NCBI GenBank assembly: GCA_023525975.1 | Contig: CM042039.1 | Span: 15,840,501-15,904,500 of the forward strand | Reading direction: 5' to 3' | Length of the DNA: 64,000 bases | DNA from: Smallanthus sonchifolius | Taxonomy: Eukaryota > Streptophyta > Magnoliopsida > Asterales > Asteraceae | In this document: positions 1 to 11,936 of the stretch, piece by piece | Layout of the letters: each line of letters begins with the position of its first letter | Numbering within the stretch: the stretch's first letter is position 1 | Notes under the pieces: generated by a model | Told to the model about the DNA's origin: nothing | Databases searched by the model: none | Seen by the model: the letters and a program-made list of their open reading frames with translations, nothing else | Program-made: the position numbers and the translations under genes

Positions 1-360
1 AACTATTGGGGAACATTCTCTGCATTCAGTTGGTCATCGAAACTTCTTGTCTGTACTTTTGTCTGGTGAAGGTACAATCAAAACTAGTTATTTGTCCTGT
101 TATATCGAAACTAACCTGTGCAGACTGATCACCTGAAATTTTGGATATCAAAACTAGTTTCAATCGAAACTAACCAAGGTTGTTGGATCTTCTGCTAAGT
201 CTTCATCATCGAAACTAGTTGTTTCCAGTTTTTGTTTCTTCGATAGAAACTAGAAGTTTCGGGCTGCCATTTTTCAATCGAAACTAGGAGTTTTGGTCAG
301 CACTTTCAATCGAAACTAAGTAGTTTCGATCAACCTTGTTCACCCGAAACTTGCTACTGT
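1..360 (+). promoter_or_regulatory. SVa-1 leader with repeated CGAAACTAG/CTAGTTTCG motifs
   Basis: Untranslated leader before gag. Roughly ten half or whole copies of the family-a motif (CGAAACT and its complement AGTTTCG, often as near-palindromes) occur every 25-45 bases. The same motif clusters in the leader of SVa-2 (54540-54950). Repeated palindromes in non-coding Sirevirus regions are described for the genus; their role here is inferred to be regulatory. Confidence 0.7.
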
Positions 361-382
361 TTGGTTTCAAGTTTATGCAATT

Positions 383-2975
383 ATGGCAACTTCAAGCACA
401 AATGAGTACTCTGGAGGCAACAAACCACCTATTCTTGTGTCTACAAGAGACTTTGATGACTGGACCATGAAAATGAAGACTTTCTTTCAATTTCATGATC
501 ACACCTTATTGAACTCCATCACCGATGGTCCCCATAAACCCGTTACCACTACTGTTGATGTTCAACGTCCTAAGACTATTGCTGAATATGATGACCAGGA
601 CATTGCCTTGATTGCCCGAGATAACAAGGCTTATGGGACTATTGCTATGGCTCTTCCTATGGATATCTTCAACACTTTTGCTGAGTACACCACGGCCAAA
701 GACTTATGGGTAGCCTTGTGTACTAGATTTGAGGGAAGTGCTGAAGTTAGGGAAAGTAATAGAGATCTGATCAAGAAGCAATATGAGATGTTCAGCAGTG
801 TTAGAGGAGAATCTATGTCTGACGTCATCAATCGATTCTCAAGTATTGTGTCAAGATCGAATGTGATGGGTGTTGAGCATCCAACTGTGGAGTTGAACAA
901 GAAAATGCTAGATGCTCTTCCTAAGGAATGGAACATGTACCGCATCATGATCAAGAAGACTGAAAAATTGAGCAATCTGTCTCAACAAGAACTCTACAGC
1001 ATTCTTCAGTCTTATGAGATTGAAATCAAGAAAGGTGCAGTCACTCCCACCAACCAGTCTGGAAACACCGCTCTTATTGCTGGTTCTAGCTCTTCCGGTG
1101 TCTCTTATTTTCATATTAATGTTCCACCATCTGCTGCTGGAATTCAAGCTACAAGTTCCTCTGCTCCTCAGAAGGCAACTACTATGATTCCTGATGAGTA
1201 TCTACCAATCATGACTGCTTTCATGTCATGCTATGATGCACTGATTTCTAGAAACTTGACACCGGTCAGTTTTCAACCTGATGACTTGGAGCAGATCAAC
1301 CCTGATGATTTGGAGAAAATGGACATTGATTAGTGCATGGCTATTCTGACTCTAAGGGCTAAAAGATTCATCAAAAGGACTGGTATGGATAGATTCAAGC
1401 AAGGAAAGACGTCGGGGTTTGATATCAAGAAGGTGAGGTGTTATAACTGTGACCAGCTGGGCCACTTTGCTAGAAACTGCAAGGAACCTTCGTCAAAGGA
1501 CCAGCATGAGAAGAAGAACTCCTCTGGAAAGCAAGCTGCCAATTCTTCTAAGTCCAACACATCTTCAAGCTCCACAGCTCTTGTTTGTCAAGATGATGGA
1601 CATTATCACTAGGGAGAACAGACCGAGGAAGCTGCTGACAAAGCTTTGATGGAAGATGTTGAGGAAAAGAGAAAGTGTGTCATTATCGAGCCAGCTGAGG
1701 ATCTCACTGTTGTACCAGCTGAGGTTATTTATAAACTTTGCACTGCTAGATCATGTTTAAATAAAATTCAAAAATATAGATTTATCAATCAAGCTTTGAT
1801 TGACGAATGAGATCACATTAGGTGATGTATGACTCTATGGTTAAAAATGAGAAGTTGTACTTAAAGAAAATTCATGGTATTTCTGGAGAAACCGATCCTT
1901 AATTGTGCAACTTAATACTTAAACCATTAACAATAAAATTTTGACTTAAAGAGTCCAAAATGCTGAAAAGGCTAAATTACAATTTGACCACATAGATATG
2001 GATCAGAAAATTTTGTTTGGAATAATTGATAAACAATTTAATACAAAAGGCACAGAAGGTGTTGGGTATAACTCTCACCCTCCACCTTATTCTAAGTCGG
2101 GTAGATTTGCTGATATGCTTGTTGCTCATATTCCTACTCCTTATGTGTGTACTTTATCTGCTGATGATTATATTAAGTCCTCAGATTCTGACAGTTTTGC
2201 TTCATGTGGAGAGTCAAATTGTGTAACACCAGAGGATGATTGTGATGAGAATTCCAGTCCTGGAAATGTTTTAAATGAACTTGAGTCGGATGAATGTAAT
2301 AATATGTCCGTGTCAAAACCTATCATTTGTGAACACGTTGAAAATTTGTATTTTGATTATATGCCTTCTAAGCATGTTGGTTTGGGAAATGACATTTCAA
2401 AATTTAAAAATGCTTTGCCTTTTGTTCCTAAATCTTTACATTCTATACCTTGTGTTACAAAGTTTAAAAGTGCAGGAATTGTTGTGACTGATGTACCATG
2501 AGAAACCATGAGCAATTTGAAATTTTTCAGATTAAAGGAAGAACAAAGTCTTCAAGACAAAGTTATTAAAGAAAGAGTCATATCATCTTCCGATGCCTCA
2601 ACATCACAATCATCTTCATCTTGTGATGACAATTATCAGGCTAAGGCGTCTTGTGATAAAGTTTGTTTTAGTTGTGGTGCTTCAAATCATGTATCAAAAA
2701 GTGTTAATTTGACAACAATTCATTGTAATGAAGAATCGTCTCCCAAAATTTCATTAAATTCAAATGTGCAATCTAAGTCTCCTCACTGTGGAGAATTTAG
2801 GTGTAAAAGAATTAAAAATGCTAAAAACCATTTGAAAAGAACCTTGAAAGTTAAAAATAATGTTCTATATGTTGACAATACTTCATTAAAGGAGGATTCT
2901 AATTATGATTTCTAAAAGATGTTTTATATTAACAAGAATCTTCTTGATAGCAGTGGTCGTGGTAAAAATGTCTAA
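383..2975 (+). pseudogene. gag: SVa-1 gag (broken)
   Basis: Nucleocapsid polyprotein gene of a copia element. It starts at ATG 383 (MATSSTNEY) and aligns along its length with the intact 867-residue Gag of SVa-2. Residues 30-215 form the UBN2/retrotransposon Gag region; a CCHC knuckle (CYNCDQLGHFARNC) lies near 1443-1484 and a second, degenerate one near 2660-2700, where the last Cys is replaced. Breaks: TAG at 1331-1333 and TAG at 1609-1611, each where SVa-2 has TGG (Trp), then frameshifts and stops between about 1800 and 1990 and a stop near 2500. The terminal TAA at 2973 matches the Gag stop of SVa-2. No functional Gag is expected. Confidence 0.9.
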
Positions 2976-2993
2976 ATAATTCGTTGTGTAGAG

Positions 2994-5900
2994 GGTCTAC
3001 CAAGAAGGACTGGAGATAACATCTGGCATGTTGATAGTGGTTGCTCAAGACACATGACCGGTCAATTTAACTTGCTGCAAGATTATCATCCAATGGACGG
3101 AGACTATGTGGCCTTTGCAGGCAATCCAAGAGGACGAAAGATTGAAGGTCAATGAACAATCTCAAATGGTGTAAATAGTCTGGAGTATGTCAATTTCGTT
3201 CCACAATTGATATACAATCTGATGAGTGTTTCTCAGATCTGTGACAAAGACTTTTGTGCCTTGTTCAATTCAAAAGAATGCCTGATTCTGAAGCCTGGAG
3301 TGGTTATTCTAGAAGAACTTATCCTCATGCGTGCCCCCAAAAGATTCAACACTTATAGCCTAAATATGAACAACCCATCTGGAATAGAATCTTGCTTTCT
3401 CTCAAAGGATTCTAAAGATGAATCTTTTCTGTGGTACAAGAGGTTGGGACATGTTAATTTCAAAAAAAATGAACCGTCTGGTTCGAGGAAACCTTGTCAC
3501 CGATTTTCCTCTTACAGATTTCTCATATGTCGAACACTGTATCTCCTGTTACAAGGGAAAACAACACAAATCTTCTTATAATCCCAAAACCACAAATTCC
3601 ATTGACTCAAATCTTCAATTGCTTCACACGGATCTCTTTGGTCTTGTGAGTGTCATGAGTCTTGGACGAAAATTCTACTACTTGGTGGTAACCGATGACT
3701 TCTCACGGTTTACATGGGTGTTTTTCCTGGTTAAGAAAGATGAGACGCCAGAGATTCTGAACACTTATCTGCTTCAAATTGAGAATCTTTTCAATCTAAG
3801 TGTGAAGACTATTCGCAACGGTCATGGAACAAAATTTAAGAATGCCACTCTTGATTCTTTCTGTGAAAGCAAAGGAATATCTCGACAATTTAGTGCACCG
3901 CGTACTCCTCAACAAAATGGTGTAGCTGAAAGAAGAAACCGGACATTGATAGAAGCTGCAAGAACTATGATCATTGATTCCATGCTTCCTGTCACATTTT
4001 GGGCCGAGGCAGTCAACACTACATGTTTTGTGCAAAATCGGGTTCTCATCACCAAAAGCTGCAACAAGACACCTTATGAAATCCTGTACAAGCAAAAGCC
4101 GGTTATTGATTTCTTCAGAAATTTTGGTGTTTTTGCACGATGCTGAATACGTCGGATCAGCTGAACAAGTTTGAAGCCAAAGCTGATGAATGCTATTTTG
4201 TGGGATATTCGTCTAATCAACGGGCATTTCGTGTTTACAACAAGTAGAGAAGGATGGTGCTAGAATCCATTGATATCAATTGGCATGAAAGCAATCATAT
4301 GGACGTTGGGGACGGTCCTTGTTGGCTTTTTGGTGTAGAATCTTTGTCTAAATCATTTAATCTTCATGTATTTTCAAATGATTTAACTCCTGCTAATCGT
4401 TACTTTTTCTATGAACAATCTAGGGAATATTGATGCTTTAAGTTCTTCCTCATCCTCTTAAATAGAAATCCCTGAACCTGCTGCTGTTGAATCTAATGTG
4501 GACTGTTCCAGTTCAGGTGCAACAAGTGAAACTGTCGAAGTCAACAATCACCCGATAGTGAATGTTGCCCGATAATCAACTACTGAAGATCCCATTGTTG
4601 ATGAAGCTGACCCTCCTGTCAATAACATCACAAATCTGTATGAGCTCTTGGAAGAAGATGAGATTCCTCATTTTAGAATTCACAAGAATCATCCCTTTCA
4701 CAACATCATTGGTCCGCTCAATGTGGGTGTTCGTACCCGTAGTGCCTGTGAAGCAATGAATGATAGTCTGCTCTCGTGCTTCATTTCTCAAGTGGAACCT
4801 AAGAACATTAAAGTAGCTTTGCATGAGAACAGCTGGGTAGAAGTAATGCAAGAAGTGTTATAACAATTCTGAAAGTTGAATGTATGGAATCTAGTGGACC
4901 TTCCCAAGAACAAAGTACCTATCGGAACTCATTGGGTATTTCGTAACAAAAAGGATGAAGGAGGAATTGTAGTTCGGAACAAAGCCTCCTTGGTTGTTCA
5001 AGGATTTTATCAAGAAGAAGGAATTGATTTTGAGGAAGTGTTTTCACTCGTGGCTCGCTTGGAGGCCGTAAGAATGATTCTCGCCTATGCAGCCTATATG
5101 GACTTCAGAGTTCATCAAATGGATGTCAAAAGCGCATTTCTGTATGGAAAGGTTCAAGAAGACGTTTATGTCAAGCAGCCACCGGGTTTCATTGATCCTA
5201 ACTTTCCAGACCGTGTCTATAAATTAGACAAGGCATTGTACGATCTTCATCAAATACCTCGTGCGTGGTATGAGACGTTATCTAAGCATCTGCTTAATAA
5301 TGGTTTCACACGAGGAGCAATTGACCAAATTTTGTTTAAATGGAAGGATGGCGAGGATACAATCTTGGTGCAGATTTATGTTGATGATATCATCTTTGGT
5401 TCCACCAATCCTCGTCTATGCAAATAGTTCGAAGAAGTCATGCGTTCTAAGTTTGAAATGAGCTCAGTGGGAGAAATGAAGTTCTTTTTAGGATTGCAAG
5501 TTGATCAGTCAGAGTCATGAATTCTTATTCTTCAAGAGAAATATGTCAAAGACATCCAGGCAAAGTTCAAAATTACTGAGTCCCATCCCTTCAAAACTCC
5601 TGTAGAAGTTCGACATTGTCTGTCTCCCGATTTGGATGGTGAAAGCATTGATCAGCACCTCTATCGTTCCATGATAGGATCTCTCATGTATCTCACCACT
5701 AGCAGACCCGACATAATGTTTGCAGTGTGCTTGTGTGCACGCTTTCAGGCTAATCCTAAACTCTCTCATTTTGTTGCAGTCAAACGTATTTTGAGATATT
5801 TAAAGTATAAGCCAAAACTGGGTCTTTGGTATCCTAAAAATAACTTATTTGATCTTGTCGCTTATTCAGATTTGGACTACGGGGGATGCAACTTAGACCG

Positions 5901-6321
5901 CAAGTCCACTTCTGGGGGTTGTCAGTTCCTTGGCAACCGCCTTGTCTCATGGCAATGTAAGAAGCAAACCACAGTTTCCCAATCCACTGTCGAAGCCGAA
6001 TACATTGCCGCAGCCCTTTGTTGTTCCCAAGTCAGATGGATTCATCATCAGATGCTTGACTATGGGATCACGTTCCATGAGGCACCGATCCTTTGTGACA
6101 ACACTGTCGTTCCCCATATTACCAAAAACCCCGTTCAACATTCCCAAACCAAGCACATTGAAATCAAACATCACTTCATCCGTGACTGTGTCGAAAAGAA
6201 ACATAACAAAATCGTTGAAGTCAAAACCGACAAGCAAACCGCCGACATCTTCACAAAAGCCTTTGACTCTGCCAAATTTGAAAAACTAGTGGAGATGCTT
6301 GGAATGATTAACTTTCAGTAA
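2994..6321 (+). pseudogene. pol: SVa-1 pol (broken): protease, integrase, RT, RNase H
   Basis: Copia-order polyprotein. The aspartic protease motif HVDSGCSRHMTG is at about 3028-3062, the GAG-pre-integrase domain at 3207-3580, the integrase core at 3600-4145 (TPQQNGVAERRNRTL, with the catalytic Glu in that motif), the reverse transcriptase at 4876-5427 with the YVDDI active site at 5380-5394, and RNase H with the TKHIEIKHHFIRDC region up to TAA at 6319-6321. The YVDDIIFGST form is typical of the Sirevirus lineage. Breaks include a TGA at 3154, a frameshift near 3460, another near 4140, stops between 4240 and 4880, TAG at 5425 and TGA at 5518. The reading frame after the Gag stop starts at GGT 2994, directly after an AG that looks like a 3' splice site. 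Confidence 0.9.
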
Positions 6322-6425
6322 CCTTTGTGCATATTAGTTTGTCTTCTATTTTGTGCTTAAATATTCGAGAAAATTACCAAAAAGATTTTACATTTCAGTA
6401 CAGTTATTCTTGTTTACAAGCAAAT

Positions 6426-6440
6426 CTTTTGGGGGAGAAA
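6426..6440 (+). other. Internal polypurine-tract-like sequence after pol (SVa-1)
   Basis: CTTTTGGGGGAGAAA lies 105 bp after the pol stop, the place where a simple copia element has its polypurine tract and 3' LTR. SVa-2 keeps TTTTGGGGGAGAA at the same relative place (50631-50643). The true 3' polypurine tract is 5 kb further on (11366-11375). Confidence 0.5.
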
Positions 6441-7485
6441 TTTGAATCAATATGTCTAATAGAAAAGAATTGCTTTATTTATAGTTTAAAAAAAAGAACT
6501 GCATCGTTGTAGTATCAAATTTTATGCTTCAGGAAAATTGAATTTGGCCTTTGAGAAATGATAGAGTCTGATCACATCTCTTGAACATGGATGGACCAAA
6601 AGTGATTGTGTTTACTGAGGTATAGCTGGTAGGCCCGGCATATGGTTAAAACTTGTAAGTAGTGTGAAAACCTAAATCTGATCTCATACTTGTGTGTTTG
6701 AACCCATTATTGAAACATCTAACCCATTTTATCTATTAAGAAAACCAATTCAGTCAGATACAGTCCTACGTGTTGGATTCCTATTCATACGCCAGGTGAC
6801 CGTCAAAGTAACGATACTTACCACTGATGACCCCGTATGTTTTGCTTACGCAAAGATCTCAGGTGTTCATCTTTTTTCCCATGCACTTGGATGATTTGAC
6901 CTCTTCTGTTTTGCTTATGCAAAGATCTCGGGTGTTCAACCTTTTTTTATCCGCTTGGATAAATTTACGACTTCTTTTGTTTTACTTACGCAAAGATCTA
7001 GAATGTCCGTACTTTTTAATATCTACTTGGATATTTTTCATTTTAAAATGTTCTAATCCACTTGGATTTCTTATTTTGTTTTGGTGGTGTTTTTGACTTA
7101 CTAAGATGGTACCTTGGTTAATCAGAAAGGGATGATATGATGAATATAGGTATTTCTTGAGGATTGATAGGTTTTCAAAACCATTTAATTTCAATATATG
7201 GGGTACACCTTGTATCTTGCTTAAATGGTACCTTATAATCACATGAAACCTATGTACAAACAAATGTTCGGGTTTACTTTGCACAAATATCAGCTATCTT
7301 TAGGGACTCACAATAGTTAAATGCAAAAGGACGTGTTTCAAGAGACTGACCAGATCTGATCTCATGTTGGATCTTTTCCAAAAAATTAGTGTAAATAGTT
7401 TGTGTATATTTTCATTTTATTTTTATTTTAGCCTATTTTTAAAGTTGTATATATTTAAGTTTTTCTAGTTTCAGTATCTGTTTTA
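6441..7485 (+). other. SVa-1 pol to env-like spacer with a 70-bp degenerate repeat
   Basis: No coding potential is visible. Between 6825 and 7065 a unit of about 70 bp recurs three to four times; its core is TTTGCTTACGCAAAGATCT (6841, 6909 and 6981), which is itself an inverted repeat (TTTGC..GCAAA). The same array is present in SVa-2 at 49995-50212. The rest is AT-rich and shared with SVa-2. Confidence 0.6.
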
Positions 7486-7489
7486 TGGC

Positions 7490-7615
7490 TATCGAAACTA
7501 CCAAGTCACCCGAAACTTCTCAAGTTAACCGAAACTTCATAACTCACCCAAAACTATATAGTTACCCGAAACTTCTGTGTCTTATCGAAACTAGTAGTTT
7601 AGACAGGGGCAAAAT
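7490..7615 (+). promoter_or_regulatory. Palindrome cluster before the env-like 5' exon (SVa-1)
   Basis: Six CGAAACT half or whole sites lie in about 120 bp (ATCGAAACTACC, CCCGAAACTTCT, CCCGAAACTTCT, ATCGAAACTAGTAGTTT and others). They sit just upstream of a pyrimidine-rich stretch (7680-7790) that ends in a good splice donor. A TATA-like GATAAAATTAAATG is at about 7629. I infer an internal promoter for the env-like gene; SVa-2 has the same order at 49540-49180. Confidence 0.45.
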
Positions 7616-7790
7616 GGTCATTTGTCTCATGATAAAATTAAATGACCTCATAATCAGGTTTCCTCCTCGCCAAGCTTCACTTACACTCTTCGAACCTTTT
7701 ACACCTTCATTCTCACACACAAAAGCTCTCAAAATCCTTCGGTCTAAGTTGCTTAATCAGTGTTTTTAACCTGATCGTCGTCTTCATCAG

Positions 7791-8486
7791 GTACTGTTCT
7801 CATGCTCTAAATGTGTGATTTTGGGAGATGTCAGACCTAGGGTTTCATCTTTGGAATTTTTACGACAGAATCTTCATATATTTGGTCGTTTTATGTTTAA
7901 ATCGTGTTTATAGTCGTGTCATTGTTAATATCTCACCTGTTTATTGTACATATTTGCATATTACAGTCAAAAACTCGGTAGGATGAAGTTTCAACACCCT
8001 TAGGCTATTCTTACACTTTCTTTTATCTTTTTTGTTTGTTTGATAAGTGTATCTGTGTCTGTATATATCTTCGGGTCCTGATTTCTTGTGTTTGAGTCTG
8101 CTTAATCTGTTCAGGGATTAGGCATTGAAACTAGTAGTTTCGATAAAAAAGGGTGTTTATCTTTTAAAAGATATTTTCAAAATTTGAACAGGTTTTCAAT
8201 CGAAACTAGTTGTATCGATGCCCAAATGTGCCCAAGACTTTAAAGGTTTGATTAAGTCTCTTTGCCCGAAACTATATAGTTTCGATCACTTGTTTCTGAA
8301 AATTTTCTAAGTGTTGACTGAAACTTGTAGTTTCTATTGTGTTTCTTCACCCGAAACTAAGTAGTTTCGATAAGGCTTGTTTCAGAAATTTTCTAAGTGT
8401 TGGACTAAGTAGTTTCGAGTATGTAGTTTCGACCAGGTTTCTGGTAAAATTTTTCTCAAAACTTTGATGAATTTTGTTTGTTGCAG
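7791..8486 (+). other. Predicted 5' UTR intron of the SVa-1 env-like gene
   Basis: Donor TTCATCAG/GTACTG at 7790/7791 and acceptor TTTGTTTGTTGCAG at 8486 bound a 696-nt stretch. The donor motif CAG/GTACTGT and the acceptor are conserved in SVa-2, where the intron would be 352 nt. The intron holds another cluster of CGAAACTA palindromes (8125-8440). The exon after it begins GTATAGATCTTC; SVa-2 has CTATGGATCTAC, so the ATG is now ATA in this copy. Confidence 0.5.
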
Positions 8487-11323
8487 GTATAGATCTTCTA
8501 TTTGTGAAGAGGCAAAATGTATGTGCCTTTCTTGATGCCAATGATCCAAAGAATGCAGAATTTTTTCCAGTTCTAACCACAAACTCCAACATTAGTTTTG
8601 CCATCAGTCACAACCTTCTTGTCTTTGAAGCATCTATTATGTGGGAAATTGTTGAGTTAGTGACAGTGGATAATGTGGAGCAGATAAGGGCCACTGTTCA
8701 TAAGCAAGAAGTTCTGTTTTCTGAGAATATTGTAAGACAAGTGCTGCACCTTAATGATGATCCAGAGGCACCTACTGAGTTTCCAAGTTTCTACATCAAG
8801 GAATGTTTTAAAATAATGGGTCATCCAGATGAATTCAAAAGTGGCCAAATTATCAAGAACTCCCTTCCACCGCACTGGAGATATGTTTGCATGTGTGCAT
8901 TCACTACTTGTCCATTAGAAAAGGAGGTTTTGATTCTGCCAATGCCTTGGTGGCATCTGCTGTGTTAGGTCTAATCAAGGGCATGAACTACAAATTTTCT
9001 GGGCAAGTGTTCAAACAATTTAAGGAGAACTTGACAAGAGCTGTGAGGGAGAAATTTCTAGTATATCCTAGATTTCTACAGATTATAATCAACCACCTTC
9101 TTCCAGATCGTCAACAAGGTGGAAATGTGTTTGTTTTTTATCATATGATTGCCAAGACCCTGAGCTACATGAGGAGCACAAACAAAAGAACAAACAGATT
9201 AATTGCAAATATACCTTTGTTTGGTCATATTATTGGAGAAAAAGAAGAGTTTGTTCCTGATGTGGATCCAGAACTTGAAGTTGAATCCTCATCATCCGAG
9301 GAGGAAGAAGTAGAAGAGGTTGAGCAAGATCAAGAGAACCAACAAGAGGCAGAAGTTTAGGTTGAAATCCCTCATGTACAGGAAGAAGAGCAGCATATTG
9401 TTGAGCCTATTGTTGAAACCCCTTTTATTGATCCTGCAATTGCAATTCAAGAGGAGGAAGTAAAAGTTCCAATTGAACCTGTGTTTAATGTTGAAGAGGA
9501 AGTTGCAGAGTCCATTGGGACTCTGGATGCAGGGATCTATGGCTCTGATTATTACAAGTCTGAGTCTGATGAAAGGACAGAGCATCCTGCATCCTCATCC
9601 AAGAGACAAGCCTACTCTGGTTCTGACTATGAGCTAGAAGAACCCAGAGCTAAGAAAATAAAGACTGGACTTGAAGAGCTTTCATCATCTTCTGAATCTC
9701 TATTTGACATCCCAAAACTTCCAACACCACCACCATCTCCTCAACATGTACATATTCCTACACCACCCTCATCCCATGCACATGAACCATCACCCTTAGT
9801 ACCAAGAGTCAAGACTCTAAGCTTGGAAGTAAAGAAGTTGAAAGATCATGTTCAAAAGAAGGACAAAGTCATTGAAAGTTTAAAGACTGAGCTGAGTGAG
9901 TGCAAGGAGGAAGTTAAAGATCTTAAGCTGTAAGTTTGTGGCTTACATACACAACTTGATGTCCAGCAAACTCAACTTGAAACAAAACAGAAACTCATCT
10001 CCCAACAGCAGCAAGAATTCAAGGCTTTGACTGATCTAGTTGAGCAACTGAAGGCTGGATTAGTCAAGACTGTGCAACAACAAGCAACTCCTTCCACAGT
10101 TCAGGGAGAGACCACTTCTGCAGGTGGACCCTCTTCTCCTGCCTTTGTCCCAAATCCTGAATCTGCAATGACTACCTTTTCTGGCACTACTGCCAAGACA
10201 AAGGAGACTGTGGAAGTCAAAATTGAAGAAACAGAATATGATCTTCCCTCAGCTAGTGAAAGAAGAGCAGCAAGGGAAAGAGGAAAAGGTAAAGAATCAA
10301 GTGTTGAAGTGGTGGTTCTTGATGAAGAAGAAATTGGATCTGATGATGAACTCAAAGCTATCATGGATGAAATTGATAATTATGGAGTTAATGACTAGTA
10401 TCCAGAGATTCTAGCCACAGAAGACCTGCAGAATGAAAATGTCAGGTACTTCACAGAAGAGGGAGATGAGATCCAGGCACTATCTGATGATGATCAAACT
10501 GAAGCAAGTGTAAAGGTTGACCTAGTGAAACCTGCTACCCAACTTGAACCCACTCCTTCTGAAATAACTCAACCTGAAGCCAACCCACTGAACCAACCTA
10601 ACTATCAAAACCAAACCCTGATTACCCCTACAAGAACAGACCATGGCTAAAGAAAATGGTTGAAGAGGAGAGTCCACCAACCTATGAATGGTTCACTGAG
10701 TATTAGGAACTAAAAAGTCCTCCCGTGGGATGGAAATATGATCATGAAAGGAATCTATATATTATAAGGAGATACAAAGGTGGAGTGGAGCATTTCAAAA
10801 GCATGACCGACTTTCACACTCTGCCTTTCTATGATCTTCGGGAGTTAGCCAAGCTTCCTCTTCAGAATCCAGGAAATGTGATGATGGCTTCTGACTTTGA
10901 GCACTATCTGCATACCCAAGTTGACAATGACTTCAAAGGGTTAAAGCCTACAAAAGCAAAGAAGAGGCTATCAAAGACAAGGTTTCATCTCAAGACAAAG
11001 AAGCCCTATGTCTTCCTAAGGTATCAGCCGGCACAAAATGTCAAAACCATTACTTTGCCGAAGATGGAACCTGTTCAACTCTAGAACTTCAAGAGATGGT
11101 ACATCAATCCCAACATCGGTAGTGTTGTCATTGAGTGTGAAGGAAAGGAAGACATGGTGATATTTGAGCCGATGGAGCATTTAAATTCCAACCTGAAGAT
11201 CTTGAACTACTTTTCACAAATCATATTCAAGTCTTCAATGAAGATGATGAGGGCGATGCAAAGGAATATCAAAGAGTTGTCACCACACATGTGAAGCCTT
11301 TCATCCCCAAAGCAAGTGAATGA
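8487..11323 (+). pseudogene. SVa-1 env-like ORF (broken)
   Basis: Aligns with the intact 927-residue env-like protein of SVa-2 throughout: N-terminal domain (8489-9240), acidic region with NLS-like KKIK (9650), proline-rich stretch (9715-9800), coiled coil (9800-10080) and C-terminal domain (10725-11320, starting GWKYDHERNLYIIRRYKGGV). It is broken by loss of the start codon (ATA at 8489), a frameshift near 8887, stops at 9358, 9931 and 10396, a frameshift near 10640, a TAG near 10705, and a stop plus frameshift after 11081. In Sireviruses this third ORF is called env-like by position only; no transmembrane segment is visible. The final TGA is at 11321-11323. Confidence 0.8.
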
Positions 11324-11365
11324 CCAGCTACTTAAGAAACGCTGAAGACGATGATTCAACGGCTT

Positions 11366-11375
11366 AGGGGGAGAT
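11366..11375 (+). other. 3' polypurine tract of SVa-1
   Basis: AGGGGGAGAT directly precedes the 3' LTR start TGTAGAGTC. It is the expected plus-strand primer for reverse transcription and is identical in SVa-2 (46008-46017, - strand). Confidence 0.85.
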
Positions 11376-11936
11376 TGTAGAGTCATGTATTTTGTAAGCT
11401 GATAGCATCATTGTATTTTGAATAATGTTAGATTAGTTTCCTTATTTGTAATTTCAGCATTGTAATTTTCTGTTTTGCAACTTTCTGATTTTGTCTAAGT
11501 CTGGGCCATCGAAACTACCTAGTTTTGATTGAGATATGTTCAGTCGAAGCTAGTAGTTTCGATAGATAGTAAGTTTCGACAAGTCTGTTCTATCACTTGT
11601 AAATGCTCAACCAAAAATAGTAGTTTCGGTTGGCATAGTTTCGATACCTGTTGTCTTACTATAAATAGCCTAGTTTGAGAATAACTAGGGTGTGAGTAGT
11701 GGCTGTAACCCTGAAATTCTCTCTTTCATACTGTTCTTTAATCAATACAATTTGCAGTTGTTTCATTGCACTATTCTTATATTTTCATATCAGTTTGTGT
11801 TGATTGTTAGTGTGGTTAGCATGTTATCTTCACCAAATCTGCTTCTTACCTCTGCTTCACCACAATACACACAGATTCCGCCTGTGTGTGTGTAATCGAT
11901 CGTTTTAGTGATTTTCGCTTGAAATATGGACCTAAA
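11376..11936 (+). repeat. SVa-1 3' LTR
   Basis: About 561 bp, beginning TGTAGAGTC and ending GGACCTAAA, where the SVa-2 LTRs end GGACCTACA; the terminal CA has mutated. CGAAACTA-type palindromes at 11505-11645 stand immediately upstream of the TATA box TATAAATAG at 11660-11668, so they lie in the U3 promoter. The body (AATTCTCTCTTTCA, TTGCATTC and the CACACAGATTCCGCCTG end) is homologous to the SVa-2 LTRs. Confidence 0.85.
11660..11668 (+). promoter_or_regulatory. TATA box in SVa-1 3' LTR
   Basis: TATAAATAG just downstream of the palindrome cluster. The same box is in both SVa-2 LTRs (45726-45734 and 55461-55469, - strand). Confidence 0.7.

Larger units (their letters stand above)
1..11936 (+). 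mobile_element. SVa-1: Sirevirus-type Ty1/copia element, family a, 5' end outside window
   Basis: Order on the + strand is leader, gag, pol, a 1.5-kb spacer, an env-like gene, polypurine tract and 3' LTR. The 5' LTR and primer-binding site lie left of the window: in the sister copy SVa-2 the distance from primer site to gag start is about 660 bp, against 382 bp available here. Gag with two CCHC knuckles, a copia gene order (integrase before reverse transcriptase) and a third ORF after pol are Sirevirus hallmarks. All three genes carry stop codons and frameshifts, so the copy is dead and would need proteins in trans. Its 3' end abuts GYP-3 LTR sequence at 11936/11937, so it may have inserted into that LTR; no target duplication can be checked. 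Confidence 0.9.
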
